Position numbers and translations under genes: made by a program
Notes under the pieces: generated by a model
Seen by the model: the letters and a program-made list of their open reading frames with translations, nothing else
Databases searched by the model: none
What the model was told of the DNA's origin: nothing
Part shown: positions 36,310-44,074 of the stretch, piece after piece
How positions within the stretch are numbered: the stretch's first letter is position 1
Layout: each line of letters begins with the position of its first letter
Assembly: GCF_000813985.1 (NCBI RefSeq)
Contig: NZ_JWLJ01000002.1
Location: forward strand, 62,001 to 126,000
Reading direction: 5' to 3'
Origin: Ruegeria sp. ANG-R
GTDB taxonomy: Bacteria; Pseudomonadota; Alphaproteobacteria; Rhodobacterales; Rhodobacteraceae
DNA length: 64,000 nucleotides

Positions 36310-37128
36310 GGATCTGTTACAAAGATTTTGCCATTGACGCTCAAGAACGCAGAGAGTGAATAGCGGCCGGTGTAATTCAGCCGAAAGGCAGTTCTTGATT
36401 TCTTTCAAGGGTGCGCAGTATCCGAAGGAAGTTATCCTCTTCGGGATGTTTTTCTACGTTCGATATGGTGTCTCGTACCGTGATCTGGAGGAAATCGTGG
36501 GTGAGCGTGGTATTTCGGTAGACCACACCACACTGAACCGATGGATGACACGGTACTCCGGCGCGATAGCTGAAGTAGCGCGCCGCCGAAAAAGGTCATG
36601 CGACCGTTTCTGGAGAAGGGACGAAACTTATATCAAAGTGAAAAGTGCGTGAGTTTACCTCTACCGGGCCGTCGACAAACACGGCAAGACCCTTGACTTC
36701 ATGCTTTCTCGACTTCGAAACAAACCTGCAGCCACAAAGTTCTTCGCTCGGATGTTGGAGATCAACGGTCTTCCGCGAAAGACTGTCATCGACAAAAGCG
36801 GCGCAAACACATCAGGTATCAAAGCCATCAACAAAATGCTGAAGGGCTTTGGATGTCCGATTCCAACCTAGATGGTGAGGCAGAAGTTCTCAAACAACAT
36901 CGTTGAACAGGATCACCGATTCATCAACAGACGCACGCGGCCAATGCTGGGGTTCAAAGCTTTCGATTCTGCTGAAGCAACCCTCTCAGGAATCGAAGTC
37001 GCTAACATGATCCGCAAGGGCCAGATCACGCCCGGACCCTGTCCTTTCAAACAATTCGCTGAGTTGGCTGCTTAACTTGAAGACACGATGCAATCTCCTC
37101 GGCTAGCAAAAAGCTTTGCAACACAACC
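36310..37128 (+). mobile_element. IS6-family insertion sequence, 819 bp, inactivated
   Basis: Terminal inverted repeats at 36310-36329 and 37109-37128 match at 16 of 20 positions (GGATCTGTTACAAAG versus GGTTGTGTTGCAAAG), and the length is normal for IS6. The transposase reading frame inside has two nonsense codons. The 8-bp flanks (CGAACGAC and TCTTGATG) are not identical, so the original target duplication is lost. It separates the giant RTX operon from the two-component system. Confidence 0.8.
36356..37075 (+). pseudogene. IS6-family transposase with two in-frame stop codons
   Basis: One continuous frame encodes a complete IS6 DDE transposase (FKGAQYPKEVILFGMFFYVR, then GISVDHTTLNRWM) but carries TGA at 36650-36652, where the family has Trp before VYLYRAVDKHGK, and TAG at 36869-36871. 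The catalytic triad is still present: Asp in RRDETYIKVK, Asp in TVIDKSGAN and Glu in NNIVEQDH. There is no frameshift. The real start is probably near 36399. The intact triad and frame suggest recent inactivation. Confidence 0.8.
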
Positions 37129-37238
37129 TCTTGATGCACCGTACTTGGAACTTGCAACGTTCATGGCTACGCCGTTGACACTGTGTGATGCCCGATGCTG
37201 TTATCACAGCGGAAATCTTCTCCAGAGGAGCTTACAGA

Positions 37239-37961
37239 ATGAATGACGCCGCAGACGGGTCCACTGTTATCGACGAACGGATTCTAATCTGTGACGACGA
37301 TGTGGAATTTGCCGAGAATGTCTGTGTTTTCCTGCGTCACAAAGGCTACCAGATTGATCATGCGCCAAATGTTCCAACGGCCCGAGAGAAGATAGAATCC
37401 GAGGATTATGATCTTTTTCTGCTGGATCTCGTAATGCCGGGCACAAGCGGTAAAGTGCTTTGCCGAGAGATTGCTTCGCGTCTTGATGCCGGGATCATCA
37501 TGATCAGTTCGATTGACGACGATGCCGAGCGCATTTCATTGCTCGAGCTGGGTGCGGACGACTATATCATCAAACCCTTCAATGATCTTGAGCTTTTGGC
37601 TCGTATTCGGGCGCTCATGAGACGTCGGCAAGCGGGCCAGGAAAGTCAAAAACGCCTGACCCGATTTGGTCCTTGGGAGCTTGTCGAAAACGAACGACAC
37701 CTCAAGCATGAAGATGGACGAGTGATCACCCTGACTTCAAGTGAGGCGCGGGTCATGCGGTTTTTCGTCGAGAACTCGGATGTTCTTTGCACGCGGGAGG
37801 ACCTTTTGGCCGTCGCACGCACAAGGCAACACGGTGGGGCAGGCGACCGCAGTGTTGATGCCTTGATCAAGCGATTGCGGTCCAAGATCGAGAGCGATCC
37901 TGCCAATCCCGAACATATCCGCACTGTTTGGGGGCAGGGCTACATTTTCCGACCCGGCTAA
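37239..37961 (+). CDS. OmpR-family two-component response regulator
   Basis: A 240-residue regulator. The receiver domain spans about residues 12-125, with the acidic pocket CDDD at 18-21, phosphoacceptor Asp63 in LFLLDLVMPG and Lys112 in YIIKPFND. A winged-helix OmpR/PhoB DNA-binding domain spans about 140-240 (LTSSEARVMRFFVE, then DRSVDALIKRLRSKIE). The ATG at 37239 is preceded at 8 bases by AGAGGAG, so it is preferred over the upstream ATG at 37185. Its stop overlaps by 4 bp the stop of the histidine kinase on the opposite strand, an unusual tail-to-tail arrangement. PhoB-type domains bind 10-11-bp direct repeats, and such repeats precede genes of the nearby secretion locus. Confidence 0.93.
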   Translation: MNDAADGSTVIDERILICDDDVEFAENVCVFLRHKGYQIDHAPNVPTAREKIESEDYDLFLLDLVMPGTSGKVLCREIASRLDAGIIMISSIDDDAERISLLELGADDYIIKPFNDLELLARIRALMRRRQAGQESQKRLTRFGPWELVENERHLKHEDGRVITLTSSEARVMRFFVENSDVLCTREDLLAVARTRQHGGAGDRSVDALIKRLRSKIESDPANPEHIRTVWGQGYIFRPG

Positions 37962-39352
37962 TTGTGCTTATCAATCGGTAGGAAGACGCTTGCCCTCAGG
38001 CCTCCGCCTGCACGGTTTTCCAGAGACACGGTGCCGCCCTGATCAACAACAATGGTTCTGACAATCGCCAGTCCAAGCCCACTGCCGGGCCCCTCAGCGC
38101 CGAGTCGTTGGAATGGTTCAAATGCGGTCTCTAACTGTTCGGCCGGGATGCCCGGCCCTTCATCGTCGATGTGAATTGCGGCCATGTCATCTACTCTGGT
38201 CAGAGTAACACTTGTACGACCGCCATATTTGACCGCGTTCTCCAGGAGATTTCGCAGAACACGGGTAAGCGCATTGTGGCGCCCGTTCACTATGGAAGAC
38301 TGCTCGATGGTGTAGGTCACGTCGCGGCCTGCATCCACCTGCTCTTCGACCAGAGCTTCGATCAATGAGCGCAGATCCAATCGCACAAGATCTCCATCGT
38401 GATGCGTTTCGCGATTGAGGTCGGTGACAGAGTTCACAATTTCGCTCAGGGTATCTAACCGATTGAGAAGCTGCTCTTTGGGCGCCGTTGGCTCCAGTTT
38501 CTCGATGGCGTCTTGCATCCGGGCAATCGGCCCTTTCAGGTCATGCCCAAGGCTACGAAGCAAGGTGGTCTTGTATTCGAGCGCCAGAACAATCCGGGCT
38601 TCCATACGGTTGAACGCGATGATCGTATGGCGGATGTCGATGGCACCTGTCTCGATCAGCGGGCCGACCTCTTCACCGCGGCCAATCAACTCGGCATTGA
38701 CGGCCATGGCGCTGAGCGGGCGCATGACTTTCTGGATGAGAAATGCGAGAATACAGAGCAGGGTAAGTGCGACAAGGCTGTCGATAGAGCCAACAATGAC
38801 CAAAGGCGCGATGCTCTTGTTTTGCATCAGCAAATAGCAGTTCAGCCACTCCTCGTCATCTTTGAGCCGTACCGAGAAAACGTTTACCAGAAACGCGTCA
38901 ACGCTTTCTGCGTCGAGGGGTTCGCCCGCGTGACTATTGAACAGTTGCAGCAGCGCGCTTTGGTCGTGTCTGGCGTCAATGACTGTCTCTGCCACGGACA
39001 GTTCCGCGACAGCGATCCCTCGGTGTTCCAGCCGCGCCGCCAGCCACTCCGCCATGTTCGGTCGTTGGCGGCCATGTACCAGAGCGGTTGCTGCATCCCG
39101 CGTGCCTACTCTGACGCTCCATTCCGCCGGAAAGAAGCCAAGCGCCGCTTCAGCGCGGCTGTCAGGCGGTAAATGGGCCAGAGTTGAAACGACCTGAGCA
39201 AGAAAGGCATCGCCCCGATTTCGGATCTCTTCAGCGCGAGAACTGCGGATCTGAACCAAGTCGGTGACAACCGAGAACACGCCGACAATCGCCCAGCTGA
39301 TGAGCACGATGCTCATAACCTGTGTTCGAAGTGTCAGATCATTCCAGCGCAT
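37958..39352 (-). CDS. Sensor histidine kinase
   Basis: A 464-residue membrane kinase. Helix 1 lies at about residues 12-33, a periplasmic sensor region at 34-180, helix 2 at about 181-210, and then a HAMP-like linker. The dimerisation domain has phosphoacceptor His270 in LLRSLGHDLKGPIARM. The ATPase domain has an N box (RNLLENAVKYGG at about 367-378), DEGPGIP near 395 and GSGLGLAIV near 420. It is presumably the partner of the convergent OmpR-type regulator. It is divergent from the second type I secretion ABC gene, with a 263-bp shared upstream region. The signal sensed is unknown. Confidence 0.92.
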   Translation of the reverse strand: MRWNDLTLRTQVMSIVLISWAIVGVFSVVTDLVQIRSSRAEEIRNRGDAFLAQVVSTLAHLPPDSRAEAALGFFPAEWSVRVGTRDAATALVHGRQRPNMAEWLAARLEHRGIAVAELSVAETVIDARHDQSALLQLFNSHAGEPLDAESVDAFLVNVFSVRLKDDEEWLNCYLLMQNKSIAPLVIVGSIDSLVALTLLCILAFLIQKVMRPLSAMAVNAELIGRGEEVGPLIETGAIDIRHTIIAFNRMEARIVLALEYKTTLLRSLGHDLKGPIARMQDAIEKLEPTAPKEQLLNRLDTLSEIVNSVTDLNRETHHDGDLVRLDLRSLIEALVEEQVDAGRDVTYTIEQSSIVNGRHNALTRVLRNLLENAVKYGGRTSVTLTRVDDMAAIHIDDEGPGIPAEQLETAFEPFQRLGAEGPGSGLGLAIVRTIVVDQGGTVSLENRAGGGLRASVFLPIDKHN

Positions 39353-39537
39353 CGCGCGTAGTCTCCGTAACCCATCCCCTTAGATAGGACGCTAGTTCAA
39401 TTTCGGCTGCTTTCCCAAGCGGAAATTGCATCTGTGGTGCAGCGACGGATTTGAGGGGTTTGGGCCCTGACCCAGAACATGGCTGAGCGTGCGGTTCAGT
39501 CAACTCGCCCCGCTAAAGGCAGAAAAGCCAAATGAAT

Positions 39538-39552
39538 CAAAGTGTGACAAAA
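39538..39552 (-). promoter_or_regulatory. Near copy of the secretion-locus direct-repeat motif
   Basis: On the minus strand this reads TTTTGTCACACTTTG. It matches 14 of 15 bases of the core shared by the two leaders at 42.9 and 43.9 kb and is followed by TTGATTC in the same 10-bp register. It lies in the region between the histidine kinase and the ABC gene, 64 bp before the ABC start and 186 bp before the kinase start. It is a candidate binding site for the neighbouring response regulator. Confidence 0.4.
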
Positions 39553-39615
39553 GCTTGGGGCTTACTCTGCGGGCTCCCACGTATTTCGCACAGACATGAT
39601 TATTGGAGGCCCGTT

Positions 39616-41397
39616 ATGAATTCCCATTCGTCCGTTCACCCGCAACTCGCCGACGCGCGTCGCGCACTCCGCGGCAACCTGATCGCTACTGGCGTGTTCA
39701 GCGGTGCCGTGAACCTGCTGATGCTTACGGGGCCGATTTTCATGCTCCAGATCTATGACCGCGTCATGTCCAGCCAGAGTGTGAACACGCTTGTCGCGCT
39801 CAGCACGCTGGTGGCCGGTCTGTATCTGTTCATGGCTTTGATTGACGGTGCGCGGACCCGTGTGCTGGTTGCCATGGGCCATCGGTTTGAACAACGCCTG
39901 ACCCGGACCGCGTTTGACTGCGCGCTGACCGAACCTTCGCGCACGCGCCCCGGTGGAAATCCTGCCGCGGCCATTCAGGATGTCGAGAAAATTCGTAGCT
40001 TCCTGTCAGGTCAGGGTGCGGGTGCACTGTTTGATCTGCCCTGGATCCCGGTTTATCTGGGCCTTGTCTTTGCCATGCATATTTGGCTGGGTCTTGTTGG
40101 TGTCGTCGGCGCTGTGGCTCTGATCGCCATCGCGATTGTCACCGAAATCAAAGTGCGCGCTGCGGCTTGCGTTCAGTCTGAACATGCAGCCAGGCGCACT
40201 CGTCTGGCCGAAGCCAGCCGCCGCAACGCCGAGATGATCCGCGCCATGGGCATGCAGTCCAATCTGGGCCGGACATGGCAAGATGTGAACGACCTGCATC
40301 TTGGTGCTAGCGCCAATGCCGCAACAACGGTTGGTGTTTCGGGCAGCTTTACCAAGGTCTTCCGTCTTGCGCTACAGTCTGGCGTCCTGGCGGTCGCGGC
40401 TTATCTAGCCATCCACGGGCAAATCTCGGCAGGCTCGATTGTCGCCGCTTCGGTCATCATGTCCCGTGGCCTGCAGCCCATCGAAACCCTTGTCGGCAGC
40501 TGGCGCAGCCTCGTGGCGGCCCGGCAGGCTTGGGCACAGCTGAAGACCACATTGTCGGGTGACGAGGCGGATCATAGAATCTCGCTGCCCAAAGCGCAAA
40601 AATCACTGACCGTCGATGGGCTGATCGCTGCCCCCCCTATGGCAACCACCGCTGTTCTCAAAGGCGTAGGGTTTGACATGAAGGCGGGTGAAGCACTGGC
40701 TGTTATCGGTTCGACCGGCAGTGGCAAGTCGACCCTCGCCCGCACTTTGGTTGGTGCGTGGTCGGCAGCCAAAGGCAATATCAACCTTGATGGTGTGCCG
40801 ATCGATCAATACTTGCCTGAAGAACTGGGCCCTCAGATCGGCTTTCTGCCGCAGGATGTCGAACTGTTTGACGGCACCATCGCCCAGAACATTGCGCGCT
40901 TTGATCCCGAAGCGAAAGACGAACAGGTCATTGCCGCTGCCAAGGCTGCCGGTGTCCATGAACTGATCGCCAGCTTCAAAGACGGCTATGCCACATCGGT
41001 GGGCGAGCGCGGAGCGGCCCTGTCCGGAGGCCAGCGTCAGCGTGTTGCCCTTGCCCGCGCATTGTATGGAAACCCTTTCCTGGTGGTTCTGGATGAACCG
41101 AACTCGAACCTTGACGCCGTTGGTGAGGCTGCGCTGAACCACGCGATCCAGGCAGCCAAAGCGCGCGGCGCAATTGTAATTGTCATCGCCCACCGGGCCA
41201 GCGTGCTGGGTTCGGTCGACAAGATTCTGATAATGGAGGAAGGCCGTGTCGGAGATTTTGGCCCCCGCGCCGAAGTGATGGAGCGGTTGCGCCAGCGCAA
41301 TCAGGCCGCCGCTTCCGTGCAGACGAACCACAAAACAGTCAAACAAACCCCGCAGGCAGAGCCCGCAGACGCAACACTTGCCGCTGCAGCTGGCTGA
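39616..41397 (+). CDS. Type I secretion permease/ATPase (second system)
   Basis: A 593-residue PrtD-type half-transporter. The membrane part begins NLIATGVFSGAVNLLMLTGP and includes the LFDLPWIPVYLG motif near 138-149. The ATPase has Walker A GSTGSGKST at 365-373, LSGGQRQR at 479-486 and Walker B FLVVLDEP. The C-terminal tail (KQTPQAEPADATLAAAAG) is a low-complexity extension. The longer frame from 39532 is rejected because GGAGG at 39605-39609 positions the ATG at 39616. It is followed after 38 bp by its fusion protein. The likely cargos are the next three genes. Confidence 0.95.
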   Translation: MNSHSSVHPQLADARRALRGNLIATGVFSGAVNLLMLTGPIFMLQIYDRVMSSQSVNTLVALSTLVAGLYLFMALIDGARTRVLVAMGHRFEQRLTRTAFDCALTEPSRTRPGGNPAAAIQDVEKIRSFLSGQGAGALFDLPWIPVYLGLVFAMHIWLGLVGVVGAVALIAIAIVTEIKVRAAACVQSEHAARRTRLAEASRRNAEMIRAMGMQSNLGRTWQDVNDLHLGASANAATTVGVSGSFTKVFRLALQSGVLAVAAYLAIHGQISAGSIVAASVIMSRGLQPIETLVGSWRSLVAARQAWAQLKTTLSGDEADHRISLPKAQKSLTVDGLIAAPPMATTAVLKGVGFDMKAGEALAVIGSTGSGKSTLARTLVGAWSAAKGNINLDGVPIDQYLPEELGPQIGFLPQDVELFDGTIAQNIARFDPEAKDEQVIAAAKAAGVHELIASFKDGYATSVGERGAALSGGQRQRVALARALYGNPFLVVLDEPNSNLDAVGEAALNHAIQAAKARGAIVIVIAHRASVLGSVDKILIMEEGRVGDFGPRAEVMERLRQRNQAAASVQTNHKTVKQTPQAEPADATLAAAAG

Positions 41398-41435
41398 CCT
41401 GAGCCCGCGTTGAAACCGAATGAATGGAGGAGACC

Positions 41436-42767
41436 ATGAAAACCAACCCGAATTCCAACACCCCGATCGAAGGCTTCAAGGACAGCTCTATCCGATCCAT
41501 CGGATTTGGCCTGGTCGCTATCGCTGTACTTGCCATTGGCTTTGGCGGTTGGGCGACGACGGCACGCATGTCCGGCGCGGTTGTGACATCTGGCAATGTC
41601 GTGGTCTCATCTGACCTCCGCGCCGTACAGCATCCCGACGGCGGCATCGTTGGAGACATTCACGTCAGAGACGGAGATCGTGTTCTGGCCGGAGATGTGG
41701 TTCTGACGCTCGACGACCAGCTGCTTTCAGGAAGTCAGGCGCTGGTCGATGACAGGCTTGTCGCGATCAAAGCGCAACTGGCCCGTCTGACAGCCGAGCG
41801 GGATGGGTTGGATGATCTGGTGCTGTCCGATGAACTCATGTCGCGAAAAGATGAGGCCAAAGTTCAGCGTGCCTTGGCAAGCCAAAGGGCGGTAATGGAA
41901 GCACGTCGTCTGTCCCAGGACGGAGAGGTTGCTGCGTTGACCGAACAGATCACGCAGATTGAGCAGGAGATCATCGGCCTCGAAGCGCAGCGCGACGCGG
42001 CAGAGGAAGAGATCGAACTGATCGAAAGCGAACTTGCCGGCCAGCAGCAACTGCTGGAAAAAGGCCTGACGCCAGAAACCCGCGTGACCGCCCTGAAGCG
42101 TCAGCGCAGCGGTCTGGTTGGCAATAGCGGAGGTCTGATCTCGCGCATCGCCGTCGCCCGTGGTCGGATCAGTGAAACGCGGATCAATATACTGCAACTG
42201 GAAAAGACTTTCCGCGAGCAAGTTATGAACGAGATTTCAGCGCTTGAGGTCGAACTGGACGGTCTGAAGGAACGCCGCAGCGCTGCGGAACTGCAACTGG
42301 CCCGGGTCGATCTTCGGGCTCCGACGGACGGGATCGTACACGAGATGATGGTGCATACGGTTGGCGGCGTTGTATCGCCGGGCGAGACCTTGATGCAGAT
42401 CGTGCCCGAGGGGGACGGTTTGGTCGTGACAGCCAGCGTTATGCCGCAGGACATCAACAACGTTGCAGTGGGGCAATCGGCCAGTGTGATTATCGCAGCC
42501 TTTGACCAGCACATTGTGTCCCGATTGGATGGCAACGTCGAGTTTGTCTCCGCTGACCTCAAAACCGATCCAATCTCGGGAATGCCGTACTACGAGGCCA
42601 GGGTCGCTCTGGATGAAGATGCGTTCGCGCTGCTGGAAGAACGTCAGCTCAACCTGCTGCCAGGTATGCCAGCCGAGGTCTATATAGCGACCGGGGAACG
42701 AACCTTGTTCGAGTATCTGATCGACCCACTCAGCAAGCAGATCCGGACGACCTTCCGCGAGGTTTGA
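41436..42767 (+). CDS. Type I secretion membrane-fusion protein (HlyD family, second system)
   Basis: A 443-residue adaptor. Its membrane helix lies at about residues 22-45 (SIGFGLVAIAVLAIGFGGWA), followed by the first lipoyl half (DGGIVGDIHVRDGDRVLAGD), a long coiled-coil at about 100-290, the second lipoyl half (RVDLRAPTDGIVHEMMVHTV) and a C-terminal beta domain ending ERTLFEYLIDPLSKQIRTTF. The start at 41436 is set by GGAGGAG at 41427-41433; the ATG at 41424 lies upstream of that site. It works with the ABC protein encoded just upstream and an unlinked TolC-like channel. A strong hairpin terminator follows 43 bp after the stop. Confidence 0.93.
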   Translation: MKTNPNSNTPIEGFKDSSIRSIGFGLVAIAVLAIGFGGWATTARMSGAVVTSGNVVVSSDLRAVQHPDGGIVGDIHVRDGDRVLAGDVVLTLDDQLLSGSQALVDDRLVAIKAQLARLTAERDGLDDLVLSDELMSRKDEAKVQRALASQRAVMEARRLSQDGEVAALTEQITQIEQEIIGLEAQRDAAEEEIELIESELAGQQQLLEKGLTPETRVTALKRQRSGLVGNSGGLISRIAVARGRISETRINILQLEKTFREQVMNEISALEVELDGLKERRSAAELQLARVDLRAPTDGIVHEMMVHTVGGVVSPGETLMQIVPEGDGLVVTASVMPQDINNVAVGQSASVIIAAFDQHIVSRLDGNVEFVSADLKTDPISGMPYYEARVALDEDAFALLEERQLNLLPGMPAEVYIATGERTLFEYLIDPLSKQIRTTFREV

Positions 42768-42810
42768 TCAGTCTGACGGAACGGCATTGGCCGCAGACTA
42801 AAAGGCATGA

Positions 42811-42839
42811 CCAGCGCCAGAAATGGCGCTGGTTTTTTT
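42811..42839 (+). terminator. Intrinsic terminator after the second HlyD gene
   Basis: CCAGCGCCA (42811-42819) pairs perfectly with TGGCGCTGG (42824-42832) around a GAAA loop, followed by seven T. It separates the transporter genes from the downstream cargo genes, which must therefore have their own promoters. Confidence 0.9.
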
Positions 42840-42912
42840 GCAATCTAGCGGCGGGTGAAATCCAAGCCGATCTAGCGGGTTTATGTAGGCTCAAATTAAT
42901 GCTTTGAGAGAG

Positions 42913-42934
42913 ATTTTTGTCATACTTTGTAACA
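42913..42934 (+). promoter_or_regulatory. Shared 22-bp leader sequence with 10-bp-spaced direct repeats (copy 1)
   Basis: These 22 bases are identical to 43932-43953. They contain TTGTCATACT followed by TTGTAACA, a direct repeat with 10-bp spacing as bound by OmpR/PhoB regulators. The copy ends 122 bp before the ATG of the Asp/Pro repeat protein. The downstream leader is also partly similar to the second leader (CCGC, GGCC-GG, AACCACxTxTTT). Confidence 0.6.
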
Positions 42935-43056
42935 TTTTAGACCCCTTTTCCGCATTGTAACACCGGGCCGGAATAACCACCTTTTTATCATACCCGAGGA
43001 GGAAGTTTTCAACATTTTTTGGGTGTTAAACAACGTGTGAAACAAGGAGAAATACT

Positions 43057-43767
43057 ATGACAAATGTAACCACTACACGCTTCGAGTCGGCCAATGACGA
43101 TGTGATCGCCGTGCCCCCGATCCTGCCCTTTCCCAAGTGCGGCACCGAAGTGCCGAACGATGGTGAAGACCTGGTGGCCGTAAACCCGCTGCCGGTTGAT
43201 CCGCTGGTTGCCGATCCCATCGAAGATCTGGTTGCGGTGAACCCGCTACCCTATGGTGCAGTGCCGGCCGCAGAAGGTGATGACCTTACCGCAGTATCTC
43301 CAATCATGCCTGACCCGAGATGCGGGACCGAGGTTCCGCAGGACGGCGATGATCTGGTCGCAGTAAACCCACTGCCTTTCGGTGCGGTTCCTGCCGGTCA
43401 GGGTGATGACTTGGTCGCGGTAGCGCCTCTGCCATTTGGCGCAGTTCCTGCCGGTGAAGGTGACGATGTCACTGCGGTTTCCCCGATTATGCCTGATCCG
43501 CGCTGCGGCACCCCGGTGCCTCAGGATGGTGAGGATTTGGTCGCAGTGAACCCGCTGCCTTTTGATCCGATTGTTCTAGACCAGGGTGACGACGTCATTG
43601 CCGTACCCCCGATCATGCCTTTGCCCAAATGCGGCACCGAGATTCCGGAGGACGAGATGGAAATGACCCCGCCGCCGCTGTGCGAAATCGTACCGACTGC
43701 GGGCGGTGAAGACATCTGTGGGACCCCGGTTCCGACTGACAGCTTCTTTGTCGACTTGGTCGTCTAA
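43057..43767 (+). CDS. Asp/Pro-rich short-repeat protein, putative type I secretion cargo (unrecognised family)
   Basis: A 236-residue acidic protein with no family I recognise. After 12 residues it consists of nine tandem units of two kinds. Type A (23 residues) has the pattern GDDVxAVxPIMPxPRCGTEV then P-Q-D. Type B (19 residues) is like GDDLVAVNPLPFGAVPAG. The order is A-B-B-A-B-B-A-B-A, followed by a degenerate tail with ICGTPVPTD. Each A unit carries one Cys in (R/K)CGT. The C-terminus is FFVDLVV; an acidic residue plus three hydrophobic residues at the very end is the export motif of type I-secreted proteases. There is no signal peptide and no RTX repeat. AAGGAG precedes the ATG by 7 bases. 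It sits between secretion genes and an RTX protein and shares a leader with the latter. Function is unknown. Confidence 0.85.
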   Translation: MTNVTTTRFESANDDVIAVPPILPFPKCGTEVPNDGEDLVAVNPLPVDPLVADPIEDLVAVNPLPYGAVPAAEGDDLTAVSPIMPDPRCGTEVPQDGDDLVAVNPLPFGAVPAGQGDDLVAVAPLPFGAVPAGEGDDVTAVSPIMPDPRCGTPVPQDGEDLVAVNPLPFDPIVLDQGDDVIAVPPIMPLPKCGTEIPEDEMEMTPPPLCEIVPTAGGEDICGTPVPTDSFFVDLVV

Positions 43768-43872
43768 GTGGGGCGAAACTCAGCGATCATCTCTCGCTGC
43801 GCACCCAAATCCCGGGCGTCGAGGTTCCTATCGAAACAGACGCCCGGACAAGCAGAAGGAAAACCATACTCA

Positions 43873-43902
43873 CCGGCTGGGGCCTTAAACGGCGCCAGCC
43901 GG
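43873..43902 (+). terminator. Hairpin after the repeat-protein gene
   Basis: CCGGCTGGGGCC (43873-43884) pairs with GGCGCCAGCCGG (43891-43902) at 11 of 12 positions around TTAAAC. No T run follows, so it may be a weak terminator or an mRNA 3' end. The 307-bp gap 43768-44074 otherwise contains only the second shared leader. Confidence 0.5.
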
Positions 43903-43931
43903 ATTGCCGGCTTCCTCAGGCTGTGATTTCT

Positions 43932-43953
43932 ATTTTTGTCATACTTTGTAACA
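43932..43953 (+). promoter_or_regulatory. Shared 22-bp leader sequence with 10-bp-spaced direct repeats (copy 2)
   Basis: Identical to 42913-42934. It ends 121 bp before the RTX gene start at 44075, almost the same distance as copy 1 from its gene, so the two leaders are collinear duplicates. Confidence 0.6.
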
Positions 43954-44074
43954 ACTTAACGGGCTTTCCGCGGTTGAGATCAACGGCCTGGAAAACCACA
44001 TCTTTCCTATGATCCGCGATGCGTATGGGCCCGACAACCGGACACCAACCATCGAGGAAATAGGAGGAAAGAAA

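Noticed and set aside
36302..37136. An 8-bp target duplication of the IS6 copy
   Set aside because: CGAACGAC and TCTTGATG are different.
39532..39615. 28-residue N-terminal extension of the second ABC protein
   Set aside because: The GGAGG at 39605-39609 and the family N-terminus support ATG 39616; the extension also covers the shared regulatory motif.
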